Shown: positions 1 through 8,761, counted from the first letter of the stretch. The stretch is 18,594 nucleotides of DNA from Nocardioidaceae bacterium (GCA_013811715.1 JACCUS010000354.1:1-18594), one strand, 5' to 3'. Numbers and translations are program-made. Notes: a model not told the origin generated them from the letters alone.

Positions 1-3000
1 AACGGTGAGATCAACACCGTCGAGGGCAACCGCAACTGGATGAGGGCACGCGAGGCGCTCTTGCGTTCCGACCTGTTCGGTGCCGCGAATTCTGGCGGCA
101 GGCTGGACAGGCTCTTCCCGATCTGCACCCCTGACGCGTCGGACTCCGCGTCGTTCGACGAGGTGCTCGAGCTGCTGCATCTCGGCGGCCGGTCGCTGCC
201 TCACTCGGTGCTGATGATGATTCCCGAGGCCTGGGAGAACCACACGGAGATGAGCGGGCCGCTCAGGGACTTCTACGAGTTCCACTCCACCGTCATGGAG
301 CCTTGGGACGGGCCCGCGTGCGTCGTCTTCACGGACGGCAGCCAGATCGGCGCCGTCCTCGACCGCAACGGGCTCCGACCATCTCGCTACTGGGTCACCG
401 ACGACGGGCTCGTCGTGCTCGCCTCCGAGGTCGGGGTGCTCGACATCGACCCCAGCTCGGTGATCCGCAAGGGCCGGCTGCAACCAGGCCGGATGTTTCT
501 CGTCGACGTCGACGAGAAACGCATCGTCGAGAACGATGAGTTGAAGACCCAGCTCGCCCGCGAGGCGCCCTACGGCGAGTGGCTGCACGCGGGGCTCATC
601 CAGCTCGAGGAACTGCCGACACGCGAACACATCGTGCACACGCACAGGTCGGTGACGCGGCGGCAGCAGATGTTCGGCTACACCGAGGAGGAGCTGCGGG
701 TGCTGCTTGCTCCGATGGCCCGAGCCGGCGCCGAACCGATCGGCTCGATGGGCACCGACAGCCCGATCGCGGCGCTGTCGAGCCGGCCGCGACTGCTGTT
801 CGACTACTTCAGCCAACTCTTCGCCCAGGTGACGAATCCGCCGCTCGACGCGATCCGCGAGGAGCTCGTCACGTCGCTGGCCGGGTCGATCGGCCCGGAG
901 GGCAACCTGCTCGACCCCGGCCCCGCATCGTGCCGGCATGTGGTGGTGCCGTTCCCGGTCATCGACAACGACCTGCTCGCGAAGATCATCCACATCAACC
1001 GCGACGGCGACCTGCCCGGGTACGCGACACACGTCGTAAGCGGGTTGTTCGACGTCGAGGGCGGCGGCGATGTGCTGGGGGCCAGGCTCGTCGAGATCTG
1101 TGCCGAGGTGTCAGCCGCCATCGACGCAGGCGCACGCATCATCGTGCTCTCCGACCGCCACGCGACCGCCGAGCGTGCTCCCATCCCCTCGCTGCTGCTG
1201 ACCGGCGCCGTGCACCACCACCTGGTGAGAGAGAAGACCCGGACCCAGGTCGGTCTGGTGCTGGAGGCCGGTGACGTCCGCGAGGTGCACCATGTCGCGC
1301 TGCTGATCGGTTTCGGGGCCGCTGCCGTCAATCCGTACCTGGCGATGGAGTCGGTCGAAGACCTGGCGCGCTCGAAGGTGCACCTGACCGGCGTCGAGCC
1401 CGAGCAGGCCGTTCGCAGCCTGGTCAAGGCGCTCGGCAAGGGTGTGCTCAAGGTGATGAGCAAGATGGGCGTCTCCACGGTGGCGTCGTACACCGGGGCG
1501 CAGATCTTCGAGGCCGTCGGACTCGCTCCTTCGGTGGTCGACCGCTACTTCACGGGGACGACGTCGAAGCTCGGCGGGGCCGGCCTCGACGTGCTCGCCG
1601 CAGAGGTGGCTCGTCGACACCGAGGCGCCTATCCCGTCGGCGGCATCCCGCCGGCCCACCGCAAGCTCGAGATCGGCGGTGAGTACCAGTGGCGGCGCGA
1701 GGGCGAGCCGCACGTGTTCAACCCCGAGTCGGTGTTCCGTCTCCAGCACTCGACCAGCTCGGGGCGCTACGACATCTTCAAGCAGTACACGCAGCTCGTC
1801 GACGAGCAGTCCCAGAGCCTCATGACGCTTCGCGGTCTCTTCAGGTTCGCCGACGGGCGCGACCCGGTGCCGATCGACGAGGTCGAGCCCGCCTCGGACA
1901 TCGTCAAGCGATTTTCGACCGGCGCGATGTCGTACGGGTCGATCAGCCAGGAGTCGCACGAGATCCTCGCGATTGCGATGAATCGGCTCGGGGGCAAGTC
2001 CAACACCGGCGAAGGCGGAGAGGATGCCGACCGGCTGCACGACCCCGAGCGGCGCAGCGCGATCAAGCAGGTGGCGTCCGGTCGCTTCGGCGTCACGAGC
2101 GAGTACCTCACGAACTCCGACGACATTCAGATCAAGATGGCGCAGGGTGCTAAGCCCGGCGAGGGCGGACAGCTGCCGGGGAACAAGGTCTACCCCTGGG
2201 TGGCGAAGACCCGCCGCTCCACCCCTGGAGTGGGTCTCATCTCGCCGCCGCCACACCACGACATCTACTCCATCGAGGATCTGGCACAGCTCATCCACGA
2301 CCTCAAGAACGCCAACCCGACGGCCCGCATCCACGTGAAACTGGTGTCGGAGATCGGTGTCGGCACGGTCGCGGCGGGCGTCTCCAAGGCGCACGCCGAC
2401 GTCGTGCTCATCTCCGGCCACGACGGCGGCACCGGGGCAGCCCCGCTCACGTCGCTCAAGCACGCAGGAGGGCCGTGGGAGCTCGGGCTGGCGGAGACGC
2501 AGCAGACCCTGCTGCTCAACAACCTGCGGGACCGGATCGTCGTGCAGTGCGACGGTCAGCTCAAGACGGGTCGGGACGTGATGATCGCCGCGCTGCTCGG
2601 TGCCGAGGAGTTCGGCTTCGCCACTGCGCCGCTCGTCGTATCCGGGTGCGTGATGATGCGGGTCTGCCACCTCGACACCTGTCCTGTCGGCATCGCGACC
2701 CAGAACCCGGTGCTGCGGACACGCTTCACAGGCAAGGCGCAGCACGTCGTCACCTTCTTCGAGTTCATCGCTCAGGAGGTGCGCGAACTGCTCGCGCAGC
2801 TGGGTCTCCGCACCCTCGACGAGGCGATCGGTCAGGCGGAGCTGCTCCACACCCGAGCAGCGGTCGACCATTGGAAGGCGTCGGGGCTGGATCTCACACC
2901 GGTCATGTACGTGCCCGACCTGCCCGAGGGGACGGCCCGACGCCAGACCGTGCCGCAGCGTCACGGACTGGACAAGGCGCTCGACAACGAGCTCATCGCG

Positions 3001-3813
3001 TTGTGCCGGCCCGCCATCGCCGCCGGCGAGCCTGTCCGGGCCCGGCTCACGATCCGCAACGTCAACCGCACCGTCGGCACGATGCTCGGTCACCACGTCA
3101 CGAAGTCGCACCCGGAGGGTCTCGCCGACGAGCTCATCGACCTCACGTTCGTCGGCTCGGCCGGGCAGTCGTTCGGCGCCTTCCTCCCGCGCGGCATCAC
3201 ACTGCGGCTCGAGGGTGACGCCAACGACTACGTCGCCAAAGGACTCTCCGGTGGCCGCGTGGTGGTCCGTCCCGATATCGACGCCACGTTCATCGCCGAG
3301 GACCAGATCATCGCAGGCAACGTCATCGCGTACGGCGCAACGGGCGGAGAGGTGTTCATCCGCGGCCAGGTCGGGGAACGCTTCGCGGTCCGCAACTCCG
3401 GCGCCGCCCTCGTCGTCGAAGGCGTCGGCGACCACGGCTGCGAGTACATGACGGGTGGTCAGGTTGTCGTCCTGGGCCCGACCGGCCGCAACTTCGGCGC
3501 AGGGATGAGCGGTGGTGTCGCCCACGTGATCGACCTGAACGAGGGACGGGTCAACACCGAGCTCGTCGACCTGGCTCCGCTCACCGACGAGGCCGCAGCC
3601 GTCGTACGCCGAATGGTGCAGCGCCACGCCGAGGAGACCGGCTCGCCCATCGCCAAGGCCGTGGCGCTCGAGTGGGCCTCGGCTCGGCGTCGCTTCACCG
3701 AGGTGATGCCGCGTGACTACCGCCGGGTGCTGGAGGCGAGGGCCGCGGCCGAACGCGACGGACTGAGCGAGGACGAGACGACCGCCGCGATGATGGGGGT
3801 CCTCGATGCCTGA
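1..3813 (+). CDS. gltB: Glutamate synthase (NADPH) large subunit, 5'-truncated by window edge
   Basis: Large subunit of glutamate synthase: it releases ammonia from glutamine and uses it to convert 2-oxoglutarate to glutamate in the cytoplasm. The frame is open from base 1, and the first residues (NGEINTVEGNRNWM) are a conserved stretch of the class II glutamine amidotransferase domain, so the ATG at 40 is internal. About 1270 codons are present; family members have about 1500, so roughly 230-260 N-terminal residues, including the catalytic Cys, lie outside. Counting from the first codon, the amidotransferase domain is followed by the central domain, the FMN-binding synthase barrel (about 610-980; KPGEGGQLPG, GHDGGTGAAP) and the C-terminal GXGXG beta-helix (about 1020-1230). 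The [3Fe-4S] ligands C883, C889 and C894 show the C-x5-C-x4-C spacing. The stop overlaps the start of gltD by 8 bases, implying translational coupling. No frameshift or unusual composition was seen. Confidence 0.97.
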   Translation, partial: NGEINTVEGNRNWMRAREALLRSDLFGAANSGGRLDRLFPICTPDASDSASFDEVLELLHLGGRSLPHSVLMMIPEAWENHTEMSGPLRDFYEFHSTVMEPWDGPACVVFTDGSQIGAVLDRNGLRPSRYWVTDDGLVVLASEVGVLDIDPSSVIRKGRLQPGRMFLVDVDEKRIVENDELKTQLAREAPYGEWLHAGLIQLEELPTREHIVHTHRSVTRRQQMFGYTEEELRVLLAPMARAGAEPIGSMGTDSPIAALSSRPRLLFDYFSQLFAQVTNPPLDAIREELVTSLAGSIGPEGNLLDPGPASCRHVVVPFPVIDNDLLAKIIHINRDGDLPGYATHVVSGLFDVEGGGDVLGARLVEICAEVSAAIDAGARIIVLSDRHATAERAPIPSLLLTGAVHHHLVREKTRTQVGLVLEAGDVREVHHVALLIGFGAAAVNPYLAMESVEDLARSKVHLTGVEPEQAVRSLVKALGKGVLKVMSKMGVSTVASYTGAQIFEAVGLAPSVVDRYFTGTTSKLGGAGLDVLAAEVARRHRGAYPVGGIPPAHRKLEIGGEYQWRREGEPHVFNPESVFRLQHSTSSGRYDIFKQYTQLVDEQSQSLMTLRGLFRFADGRDPVPIDEVEPASDIVKRFSTGAMSYGSISQESHEILAIAMNRLGGKSNTGEGGEDADRLHDPERRSAIKQVASGRFGVTSEYLTNSDDIQIKMAQGAKPGEGGQLPGNKVYPWVAKTRRSTPGVGLISPPPHHDIYSIEDLAQLIHDLKNANPTARIHVKLVSEIGVGTVAAGVSKAHADVVLISGHDGGTGAAPLTSLKHAGGPWELGLAETQQTLLLNNLRDRIVVQCDGQLKTGRDVMIAALLGAEEFGFATAPLVVSGCVMMRVCHLDTCPVGIATQNPVLRTRFTGKAQHVVTFFEFIAQEVRELLAQLGLRTLDEAIGQAELLHTRAAVDHWKASGLDLTPVMYVPDLPEGTARRQTVPQRHGLDKALDNELIALCRPAIAAGEPVRARLTIRNVNRTVGTMLGHHVTKSHPEGLADELIDLTFVGSAGQSFGAFLPRGITLRLEGDANDYVAKGLSGGRVVVRPDIDATFIAEDQIIAGNVIAYGATGGEVFIRGQVGERFAVRNSGAALVVEGVGDHGCEYMTGGQVVVLGPTGRNFGAGMSGGVAHVIDLNEGRVNTELVDLAPLTDEAAAVVRRMVQRHAEETGSPIAKAVALEWASARRRFTEVMPRDYRRVLEARAAAERDGLSEDETTAAMMGVLDA

Positions 3814-5272
3814 CCCCCGTGGATTCTTGACGACACCGGCTGAAGTCGCCCAGCGCCGACCCGCGCGGGAGCGGGTGCACGACTGGAACGAAGTCTACCC
3901 AGGCGACGTCGGGCGCGCCCTGCTGCCGATCATCGGCAAGCAGGCTGGGCGCTGCATGGACTGCGGCATCCCGTTCTGCCATGAGGGCTGCCCCCTCGGC
4001 AACCTGATCCCGGAGTGGAACGACCTCGTCTACCGTGACGACTGGGAGGGCGCGATCGAGCGGCTGCACGCGACGAACAACTTCCCGGAGTTCACCGGCC
4101 GACTCTGCCCGGCGCCCTGCGAGACCTCCTGCGTGCTCGGCATCAATGCCGATCCGGTCACGATCAAGAACGTCGAGGTCGCGATCATCGACAAGGCGTG
4201 GGACTCCGACAACGTCCGCCCGCACCCGGTCGACTGGCTCACCGGCAAGACTGTCGCTGTCGTCGGGTCCGGTCCGGCCGGCCTCGCCGTGGCCCAGCAG
4301 CTGACTCGGGCGGGTCACACCGTTGCTGTCTACGAGCGCGCCGACGACGTGGGCGGGCTGCTCCGCTACGGCATCCCCGAGTTCAAGATGGAGAAGCGGC
4401 ATCTCGACCGGCGGCTGGACCAGATGCGCCGCGAGGGAACTGTCTTCCGCGTCGGTGTCCACGTCGGTGTCGACATCACCGGCACCGAGCTGAAGGAGCG
4501 CTACGACGCCGTCGTGCTCGCCACCGGCGCCACGATCGCGCGGGAGCTCCCGATCCCCGGCCGCGAACACAGTGGCATCCATCAAGCCATGGAGTATCTG
4601 CCGCAGGCAAACCGCGCTTCGCAGGGCATCGAGATACGGGACCAGATCACTGCAGCGGGCAAACACGTCGTCATCATCGGCGGCGGGGACACTGGCGCCG
4701 ACTGTGTCGGCACGGCGCACCGGCAAGGCGCCGCGTCGGTGACGCAGCTGGTCATCGTGCCGCGACCTGCTGAAGTGCGACCTGCCGACCAACCGTGGCC
4801 GACCTATCCGTTGACCTACCGCGTCTCGGCCGCGCACGAGGAGGGCGGCGAGCGGGTGTATGCCGTCTCGACGACCGAGTTCGTCGTCGATGAGGCTGGC
4901 GACCTAGCGAGGGTGCGGATGGTCGAGGTCGAGCAGGGTGACGGCGGGCTGACACCCGTGCCAGGCAGCGAGCACGAGATCCCCGCGCAGCTGGTGCTGC
5001 TGGCGCTGGGGTTCACCGGTCCGGAGTGCGACACGGTCGTCGGGCAGCTCGGGGCCAAGCTCAGCGACCGTGGTGCCGTCGCCAGGGACCCCGACTACAT
5101 GACCTCGGTGCCCGGCGTCTTCGTGGCCGGAGATGCCGGACGCGGTCAGTCGCTCATCGTTTGGGCGATCGCCGAGGGACGCTCCGCGGCGGCAGGGGTC
5201 GACGCCTACCTCACCGGCTCGACGACGCTGCCGGCGCCGATCCCGCCGGGCGCACGGCCGCTCACCCTCTAG
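3806..5272 (+). CDS. gltD: Glutamate synthase small subunit
   Basis: 488-aa small (beta) subunit of glutamate synthase, which passes electrons from NADPH via FAD and iron-sulfur clusters to GltB. The N-terminal Fe-S domain shows two cysteine clusters (CMDCGIPFCHEGCPLGN near residues 52-68 and CPAPCETSC near 101-109). An FAD dinucleotide fold (VVGSGPAGLAVAQQL, about 150-165), an NADPH fold (IIGGGDTGADCVGTAHRQGA, about 290-310) and the C-terminal FAD contact (GDAGRGQSLIVWAIAEGRSA) follow. Length is normal for the family. The ATG at 3806 overlaps the gltB end by 8 bases and is preceded by a G-rich Shine-Dalgarno-like run inside gltB. Transcription probably ends at the hairpin 32 bases downstream. 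Confidence 0.97.
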   Translation: MPDPRGFLTTPAEVAQRRPARERVHDWNEVYPGDVGRALLPIIGKQAGRCMDCGIPFCHEGCPLGNLIPEWNDLVYRDDWEGAIERLHATNNFPEFTGRLCPAPCETSCVLGINADPVTIKNVEVAIIDKAWDSDNVRPHPVDWLTGKTVAVVGSGPAGLAVAQQLTRAGHTVAVYERADDVGGLLRYGIPEFKMEKRHLDRRLDQMRREGTVFRVGVHVGVDITGTELKERYDAVVLATGATIARELPIPGREHSGIHQAMEYLPQANRASQGIEIRDQITAAGKHVVIIGGGDTGADCVGTAHRQGAASVTQLVIVPRPAEVRPADQPWPTYPLTYRVSAAHEEGGERVYAVSTTEFVVDEAGDLARVRMVEVEQGDGGLTPVPGSEHEIPAQLVLLALGFTGPECDTVVGQLGAKLSDRGAVARDPDYMTSVPGVFVAGDAGRGQSLIVWAIAEGRSAAAGVDAYLTGSTTLPAPIPPGARPLTL

Positions 5273-5303
5273 CTCTTGAGTTCCGCACAGACGGCGGGGT
5301 CAT

Positions 5304-5339
5304 GGGAATGCCCTCCCAGGGGCCCGGGAGGGCATTTCC
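5304..5339. terminator. Bidirectional hairpin terminator between gltD and the M4 protease gene
   Basis: Arms 5304-5317 and 5326-5339 pair over 14 positions (13 Watson-Crick, one G-T) around an 8-base loop. The core arm is AATGCCCTCCC against GGGAGGGCATT. It sits midway in the 98-base gap between two convergent genes, as expected for a shared factor-independent terminator in a high-GC genome. Only a short T-richer stretch follows on the + side (CATTTCCGCTTGTTTCC), and no clear T run follows on the - side. Confidence 0.85.
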
Positions 5340-5370
5340 GCTTGTTTCCGCGCCGTGGCGCTTCAGTCGG

Positions 5371-7320
5371 TCAGCAGGGCTGCACGGCGTCCACGCGGAA
5401 GCCCTGGTCGATGACGGCGGGATCGGTGGTGAGCCGTACCGAACCGACCTGAGTGGTGATGCACGGCGACGTCTGCCCCAAGGGATGCGGGCCGTCGTAA
5501 CGCGCCAACTGGTTGCCGTTGGCGTCGTAGACGTAGACGTAGTCGTAGGTGGCCTCGGTCTCGAGCAGGTCGAAGTGGAACCGGAACCCGGCCTGGCCGT
5601 TGTCGTACGTCCACGTGCAGTCGCCGTTGTTGCCGTACGGGTGCGGCGACTCGAACGGGATCTGCGCGTTTGCGTCACTGACGCACGGGGGCGGCGGCGG
5701 GATACCGGGCGCGCAGCCAGCCTTGACCCCGACGGCCGCCCAGGCGGCGTTGATGGTCTTCTTGCTGCGTCCTGATACGGCCATGGTGGCGCTGCGCGCG
5801 TCGCACATGTTGGCGTACTCAGTGAGGCTGGTGAAGCCCTTGTAGAAGATCTGCTGGGTTCTGTCCAGCCCGATCCCCTTCACCTGGACGGAGCAGTCGG
5901 TGGCGTGCCGGTGTCCGCTGGACGCGACGTTGTCGCAGCCCGCGTTGCGGCCACCGTTGACCGCGAGGTAGTAGGCGTGATTGGGGATCCCGCTGTTGCT
6001 GTGCACGCCGCCGTTGTCTCTGGGGCCGGTGTAGAGCTCCGAGTAGTGGTCCGGGTCACCGTCTGCGCGCGGGTCGCCCATGTTGCGGAAGCCTGCCTCG
6101 GCGCCGCCGTACACTCCGGCGGGGATGACGTCCTCGCCGATGAGCCAATCCGGCTCGGCGGCCGGGTCGAGGCCGTTGCGGTCGGCGTAGAACTCGGCGG
6201 TGTTGCCCATCATGTCGCTGAACGCCTCGTTGAGGGCCCCGGACTCGTTCTCGTAGATGAGCCCGGAGGTGAACTCGGTGACGCCGTGGGTCAACTCATG
6301 GCTGACGACGTCGAGACCGCCCGACAGCGGCAGACAGGCAGTGCCGTCGCCGTCGCCGTAGGTCATCTGCTCACCGTTCCAGAACGCGTTGCAGTACCCG
6401 ACGTCGAAGTGCACGGTCGAGATGATCTGCATCCCGGCGTCGTCGATGCTGTTGCGGCTGAAGATGTCGCCGTAGAAGTCGTCGACGACGTTCGCGTAGT
6501 AGTGCGCGTCGACACCGGGCGGCTGGCTCGGGCTTGGGCTGCCCGGCAGCTGCAGGTCCCACACGTTGTCCGCATCGGTCATGACGTCGCCGGGCAACGT
6601 CGTGCCGTTCTTGGCGTCGTACGTCTTCTGCCGACCGTCGGCGGACAGCAGCTGCCAGACACCGTTGGCCTGCGTGGTGTCGATGGTCTTGCGGTCGCCC
6701 TTCACGCCGACGCCCTCACCTTCCGCCACCGCGTCGTAGGTGTTGTCGATCTCGCCGCTAGTCGCGTCGATCCACTGGATCCAACGGTGCGCGAACCGCT
6801 GGGTCTCGACCTCGTAGTACAGCCGACCGTCACGCGGGTCGAGGCGGAGCGTCGAGGAGCGCGTGCCCCTTTCACCGACCGTGCGCACGGCCTTGGCGCG
6901 CGCGTCGGCGCCGGACAGGCGAACGGAGTTGGTCGGCTCCAGGCCACGGAAGTGTGCGCCGACGACGGATGTCGTCTCACCAGCCGCGTTGCGGAACACC
7001 GTCACCTGACCGCCGAGCACCTCAGCGCCGTTGACGACTTGCTGATAGCGCGTCTGCGTTGTGCCATCGGGATAACTGGCCCTCCAGACCCGCTCGACGT
7101 CGGCCGGCAGGCGGTACGCCGCCGCGGCAGCGCCGCGCAGTGCCAACGGACCGTCCGCCACGGCCCCGCTGGCGGCGGGCTTGCTCTCGGTCGGTGCGGA
7201 AGTCTGGGACGTCTGACTCTCTTGCGACTCGGAAGTGTCGGTGGTCGCGGCACCGGCGCCAGGCGCCAAAAAGGCCGCCACTGCGACGGCCGTGACAAGT
7301 GTGAAGGATTTGCGCTGCAT
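5371..7320 (-). CDS. Secreted thermolysin-like (M4) metalloprotease with C-terminal CUB domain
   Basis: 649-aa secreted zinc endopeptidase precursor of the thermolysin/neutral protease family. Residues 1-24 are a Sec signal peptide (MQRKS, hydrophobic core, cleavage likely after GAGA). A Ser/Thr-rich stretch to about 60 is followed by a fungalysin/thermolysin-type propeptide (about 70-125) and a PepSY-like region (about 135-195), which normally keep the enzyme inactive during export. The catalytic domain shows HELTH at 341-345 (zinc ligands H341, H345; catalytic E342), the third zinc ligand E365 (GALNEAFSD) and the transition-state His440 (GGVHSNSGIPNH). A proline hinge (541-545) leads to a C-terminal CUB-like domain (546-649) with four cysteines (546, 568, 620, 649), presumably for binding substrate or surfaces. 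An AAGGAG site 9 bases upstream supports the ATG at 7320; another ATG 7 bases upstream is out of frame and too close to that site. Expressed alone, convergent to gltD. Confidence 0.95.
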   Translation of the reverse strand: MQRKSFTLVTAVAVAAFLAPGAGAATTDTSESQESQTSQTSAPTESKPAASGAVADGPLALRGAAAAAYRLPADVERVWRASYPDGTTQTRYQQVVNGAEVLGGQVTVFRNAAGETTSVVGAHFRGLEPTNSVRLSGADARAKAVRTVGERGTRSSTLRLDPRDGRLYYEVETQRFAHRWIQWIDATSGEIDNTYDAVAEGEGVGVKGDRKTIDTTQANGVWQLLSADGRQKTYDAKNGTTLPGDVMTDADNVWDLQLPGSPSPSQPPGVDAHYYANVVDDFYGDIFSRNSIDDAGMQIISTVHFDVGYCNAFWNGEQMTYGDGDGTACLPLSGGLDVVSHELTHGVTEFTSGLIYENESGALNEAFSDMMGNTAEFYADRNGLDPAAEPDWLIGEDVIPAGVYGGAEAGFRNMGDPRADGDPDHYSELYTGPRDNGGVHSNSGIPNHAYYLAVNGGRNAGCDNVASSGHRHATDCSVQVKGIGLDRTQQIFYKGFTSLTEYANMCDARSATMAVSGRSKKTINAAWAAVGVKAGCAPGIPPPPPCVSDANAQIPFESPHPYGNNGDCTWTYDNGQAGFRFHFDLLETEATYDYVYVYDANGNQLARYDGPHPLGQTSPCITTQVGSVRLTTDPAVIDQGFRVDAVQPC

Positions 7321-7393
7321 GCAGCATTTCTCCTTGGGCAGGGAAAAGGGGGATGGCGCTCAGGTGACGATCTGCGCGCGACCCGGCCCCACC

Positions 7394-7422
7394 TGTCTAC
7401 CACAGCCCGGCACTGTTGTGAA
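7394..7422 (-). promoter_or_regulatory. Candidate promoter for the M4 protease gene
   Basis: Read on the minus strand, TTCACA (7422-7417) and TAGACA (7399-7394) are separated by 17 bases, about 75 bases before the protease start. The match to the housekeeping consensus is moderate and the gap to merR is short, so read-through from the merR cluster is an alternative. Confidence 0.35.
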
Positions 7423-7437
7423 CCCTTGCGCAGCCGC

Positions 7438-8055
7438 TCACACACTCAGCCGCGTCTTGCGTCGCGCCGCCAGCTCGTCGGAGGAGTCATCGCTGACGTC
7501 GCGTCCCGCGCGCTCGCTGGGCAGGTCGGACAGGGAACCTTCGATCTCGCGCCAGACACCCCCGATCGCGATCCCGAACACACCCTGGCCGCCTTGGAGC
7601 AGGTCGATGACCTCGTCGGGCGAGCGGCACTCGTAGACGCTGGCCCCGTCGCTCATCAAGGTGACACCGGTCAGGTCGTCCGTCCCCCGCTCGCGGAGGT
7701 GGTGGACGGCGGCCCGGATCTGTTGAAGTGACACTCCAGCATCGAGCAGCCGCTTGATCACCTTCAACAACAAGATGTCGCGGAATGAGTACAGACGTTG
7801 GGTGCCGGACCCACCAGCAGTACGCACCGTCGGCTGGACCAAGTCGGTACGCGCCCAGTAGTCGAGTTGCCGGTAGGTGATCCCCGCCGCGCTGCACGCT
7901 ATCGGCCCCCGGTAGCCGACGTCGTCGGGGTGGGGCGCGAGATCGTCATCGAAGAGCAGGCCCTGCCCCCCGACACCAGCCTGGGCTCTGGCCGATGCAG
8001 CCTGTTGGTTTATCGCGGCAGTCGTTGCCGCCACGATGTCGTTGTCACCAGCCAC
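7438..8055 (-). CDS. MerR-family transcriptional regulator (Rv1830-type)
   Basis: DNA-binding regulator of the MerR superfamily, 205 aa from the chosen start. The winged helix-turn-helix runs from about residue 47 (YRGPIACSAAGITYRQLDYWARTDLV) through the RLYSFRDILLLKVIKRLLDAG segment to the dimerisation helix (SLQQIRAAVHHLRERG). The C-terminal part carries no recognisable effector-binding Cys cluster. A GTG at 8055 has a GGAGG 5 bases upstream and is preferred; the frame stays open to 8178, but no Shine-Dalgarno site supports that longer version. Its position downstream of the DUF151 nuclease gene matches M. tuberculosis Rv1830, whose target is not known to me. A 168-base leader with several palindromes precedes it, so it may be separately transcribed and self-regulated. 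Confidence 0.88.
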   Translation of the reverse strand: MAGDNDIVAATTAAINQQAASARAQAGVGGQGLLFDDDLAPHPDDVGYRGPIACSAAGITYRQLDYWARTDLVQPTVRTAGGSGTQRLYSFRDILLLKVIKRLLDAGVSLQQIRAAVHHLRERGTDDLTGVTLMSDGASVYECRSPDEVIDLLQGGQGVFGIAIGGVWREIEGSLSDLPSERAGRDVSDDSSDELAARRKTRLSV

Positions 8056-8112
8056 TGCGACCTCCGTTTGGGTCCCGTCGTGTTCGCTCACCGTGGACAC
8101 GACACCGAGACA

Positions 8113-8174
8113 CACCGGTGAAGTTACAGCGAGGATCTTCTTTGACGGTACGGCGACGCACCGGTGCGGGTCAA
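8113..8174 (-). promoter_or_regulatory. Candidate promoter and paired CACCGGTG palindromes upstream of merR
   Basis: On the minus strand TTGACC (8174-8169) and TACCGT (8150-8145) are separated by 18 bases. The 12-base perfect palindrome CGCACCGGTGCG (8157-8168) lies within that spacer, touching the -35, which is the usual place for a MerR-family operator. A second CACCGGTG (8113-8120) lies 46 bases downstream in the leader. The promoter and the operator role are inferred; the palindromes are seen directly. Confidence 0.4.
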
Positions 8175-8202
8175 TCAACCAGGCAACTTCTGCACCGCGT
8201 GT

Positions 8203-8229
8203 CTCTAAATCTCAAGTAGAGGTTTAGAG
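8203..8229. repeat. AT-rich inverted repeat overlapping the end of the bfn gene
   Basis: Arms CTCTAAATCTC (8203-8213) and GAGGTTTAGAG (8219-8229) pair over 11 positions with one T-G, around AAGTA. The dyad contains the stop codon of the DUF151 nuclease gene (8224-8226) and lies 29 bases upstream of the candidate merR -35. Its AT-richness in this GC-rich window fits a protein-binding dyad better than a terminator, and no T tract follows. It could bind one of the two MerR proteins encoded here. Confidence 0.6.
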
Positions 8230-8721
8230 TACATCGCGGGGTGGCTCTTCACCCTGTCCCGCGTCGAAGTCTCCCGGGGTGATCTGGTTGAGGAACTCCC
8301 GGAACTTCTCGACCTCTTCCTCCTGGTCGCCAGGCACCGCGAGCCCGGCTTCGGCCAACACGTCCTCGCTGCACACGATGCGGCTGCCGGTGCGTAGCGC
8401 CAACGCGATCGAGTCCGAGGGTCGGGCGCTGACCTCGATCCCCCCACCTAGCACGAGGTTCGCGTAGTACACCCCGTCCTTGACCTCGGTGATCTGGACC
8501 TCGGTGAGCTCGTTACCGGTCGCCTTGAGCAGGTCTCTGAGCAGGTCGTGGGTCATCGGCCGAGGCGGTACGACTCCTTGCTGGGCGAACGCGATCGCCG
8601 TCGCTTCGACGGCACCGACCCAGATAGGCAGGTAGCGCTCGCCTGAGGATTCACGCAACAGCACGATCGGCTGGTTGGACGGCATCTCCACCCGGACTCC
8701 TACGACATCAACCTCGCGCAC
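8224..8721 (-). CDS. DUF151 bifunctional nuclease family protein
   Basis: 165-aa member of the bifunctional nuclease (BFN/DUF151) family. Relatives in plants and in Thermotoga were reported to have DNase and RNase activity, but the physiological role in actinomycetes (Rv1829 type) is not settled. Family hallmarks are the N-terminal VVGVRVEMPSNQPIVLLRE, the ERYLPIWVGAVEATAIAFAQQG segment, RPMTHDLL and the PSDSIALALRTGSRIVCSEDVLAEAG segment. The acidic C-terminal tail (about 130-165) is variable. The GTG start at 8721 has a GGAG only 2 bases upstream, so initiation may be weak or coupled to upstream ftsR, which ends 40 bases away. It sits between two MerR genes exactly as in the mycobacterial cluster. 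Confidence 0.93.
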   Translation of the reverse strand: MREVDVVGVRVEMPSNQPIVLLRESSGERYLPIWVGAVEATAIAFAQQGVVPPRPMTHDLLRDLLKATGNELTEVQITEVKDGVYYANLVLGGGIEVSARPSDSIALALRTGSRIVCSEDVLAEAGLAVPGDQEEEVEKFREFLNQITPGDFDAGQGEEPPRDVL

Positions 8722-8761
8722 TTCTCCAGCCTACCCGGCCGCACCAGGTCCGCGCATCCGC

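Noticed and set aside
1111..3627. 838-codon open frame antisense to gltB
   Set aside because: Its residues are Arg/Asp/Val/His-rich without any recognisable domain. Long antisense frames are common in GC-rich coding DNA, and gltB on the + strand is unmistakable.
3695..4837. 380-codon minus-strand frame across the gltB/gltD junction
   Set aside because: It is antisense to two clear genes with no motif, and the real genes overlap there in the + direction.
5905..7731. 608-codon open frame antisense to the M4 protease and merR
   Set aside because: It crosses two genuine minus-strand genes and their intergenic gap, shows Val/Arg/Gly-rich low-information sequence and no motif.
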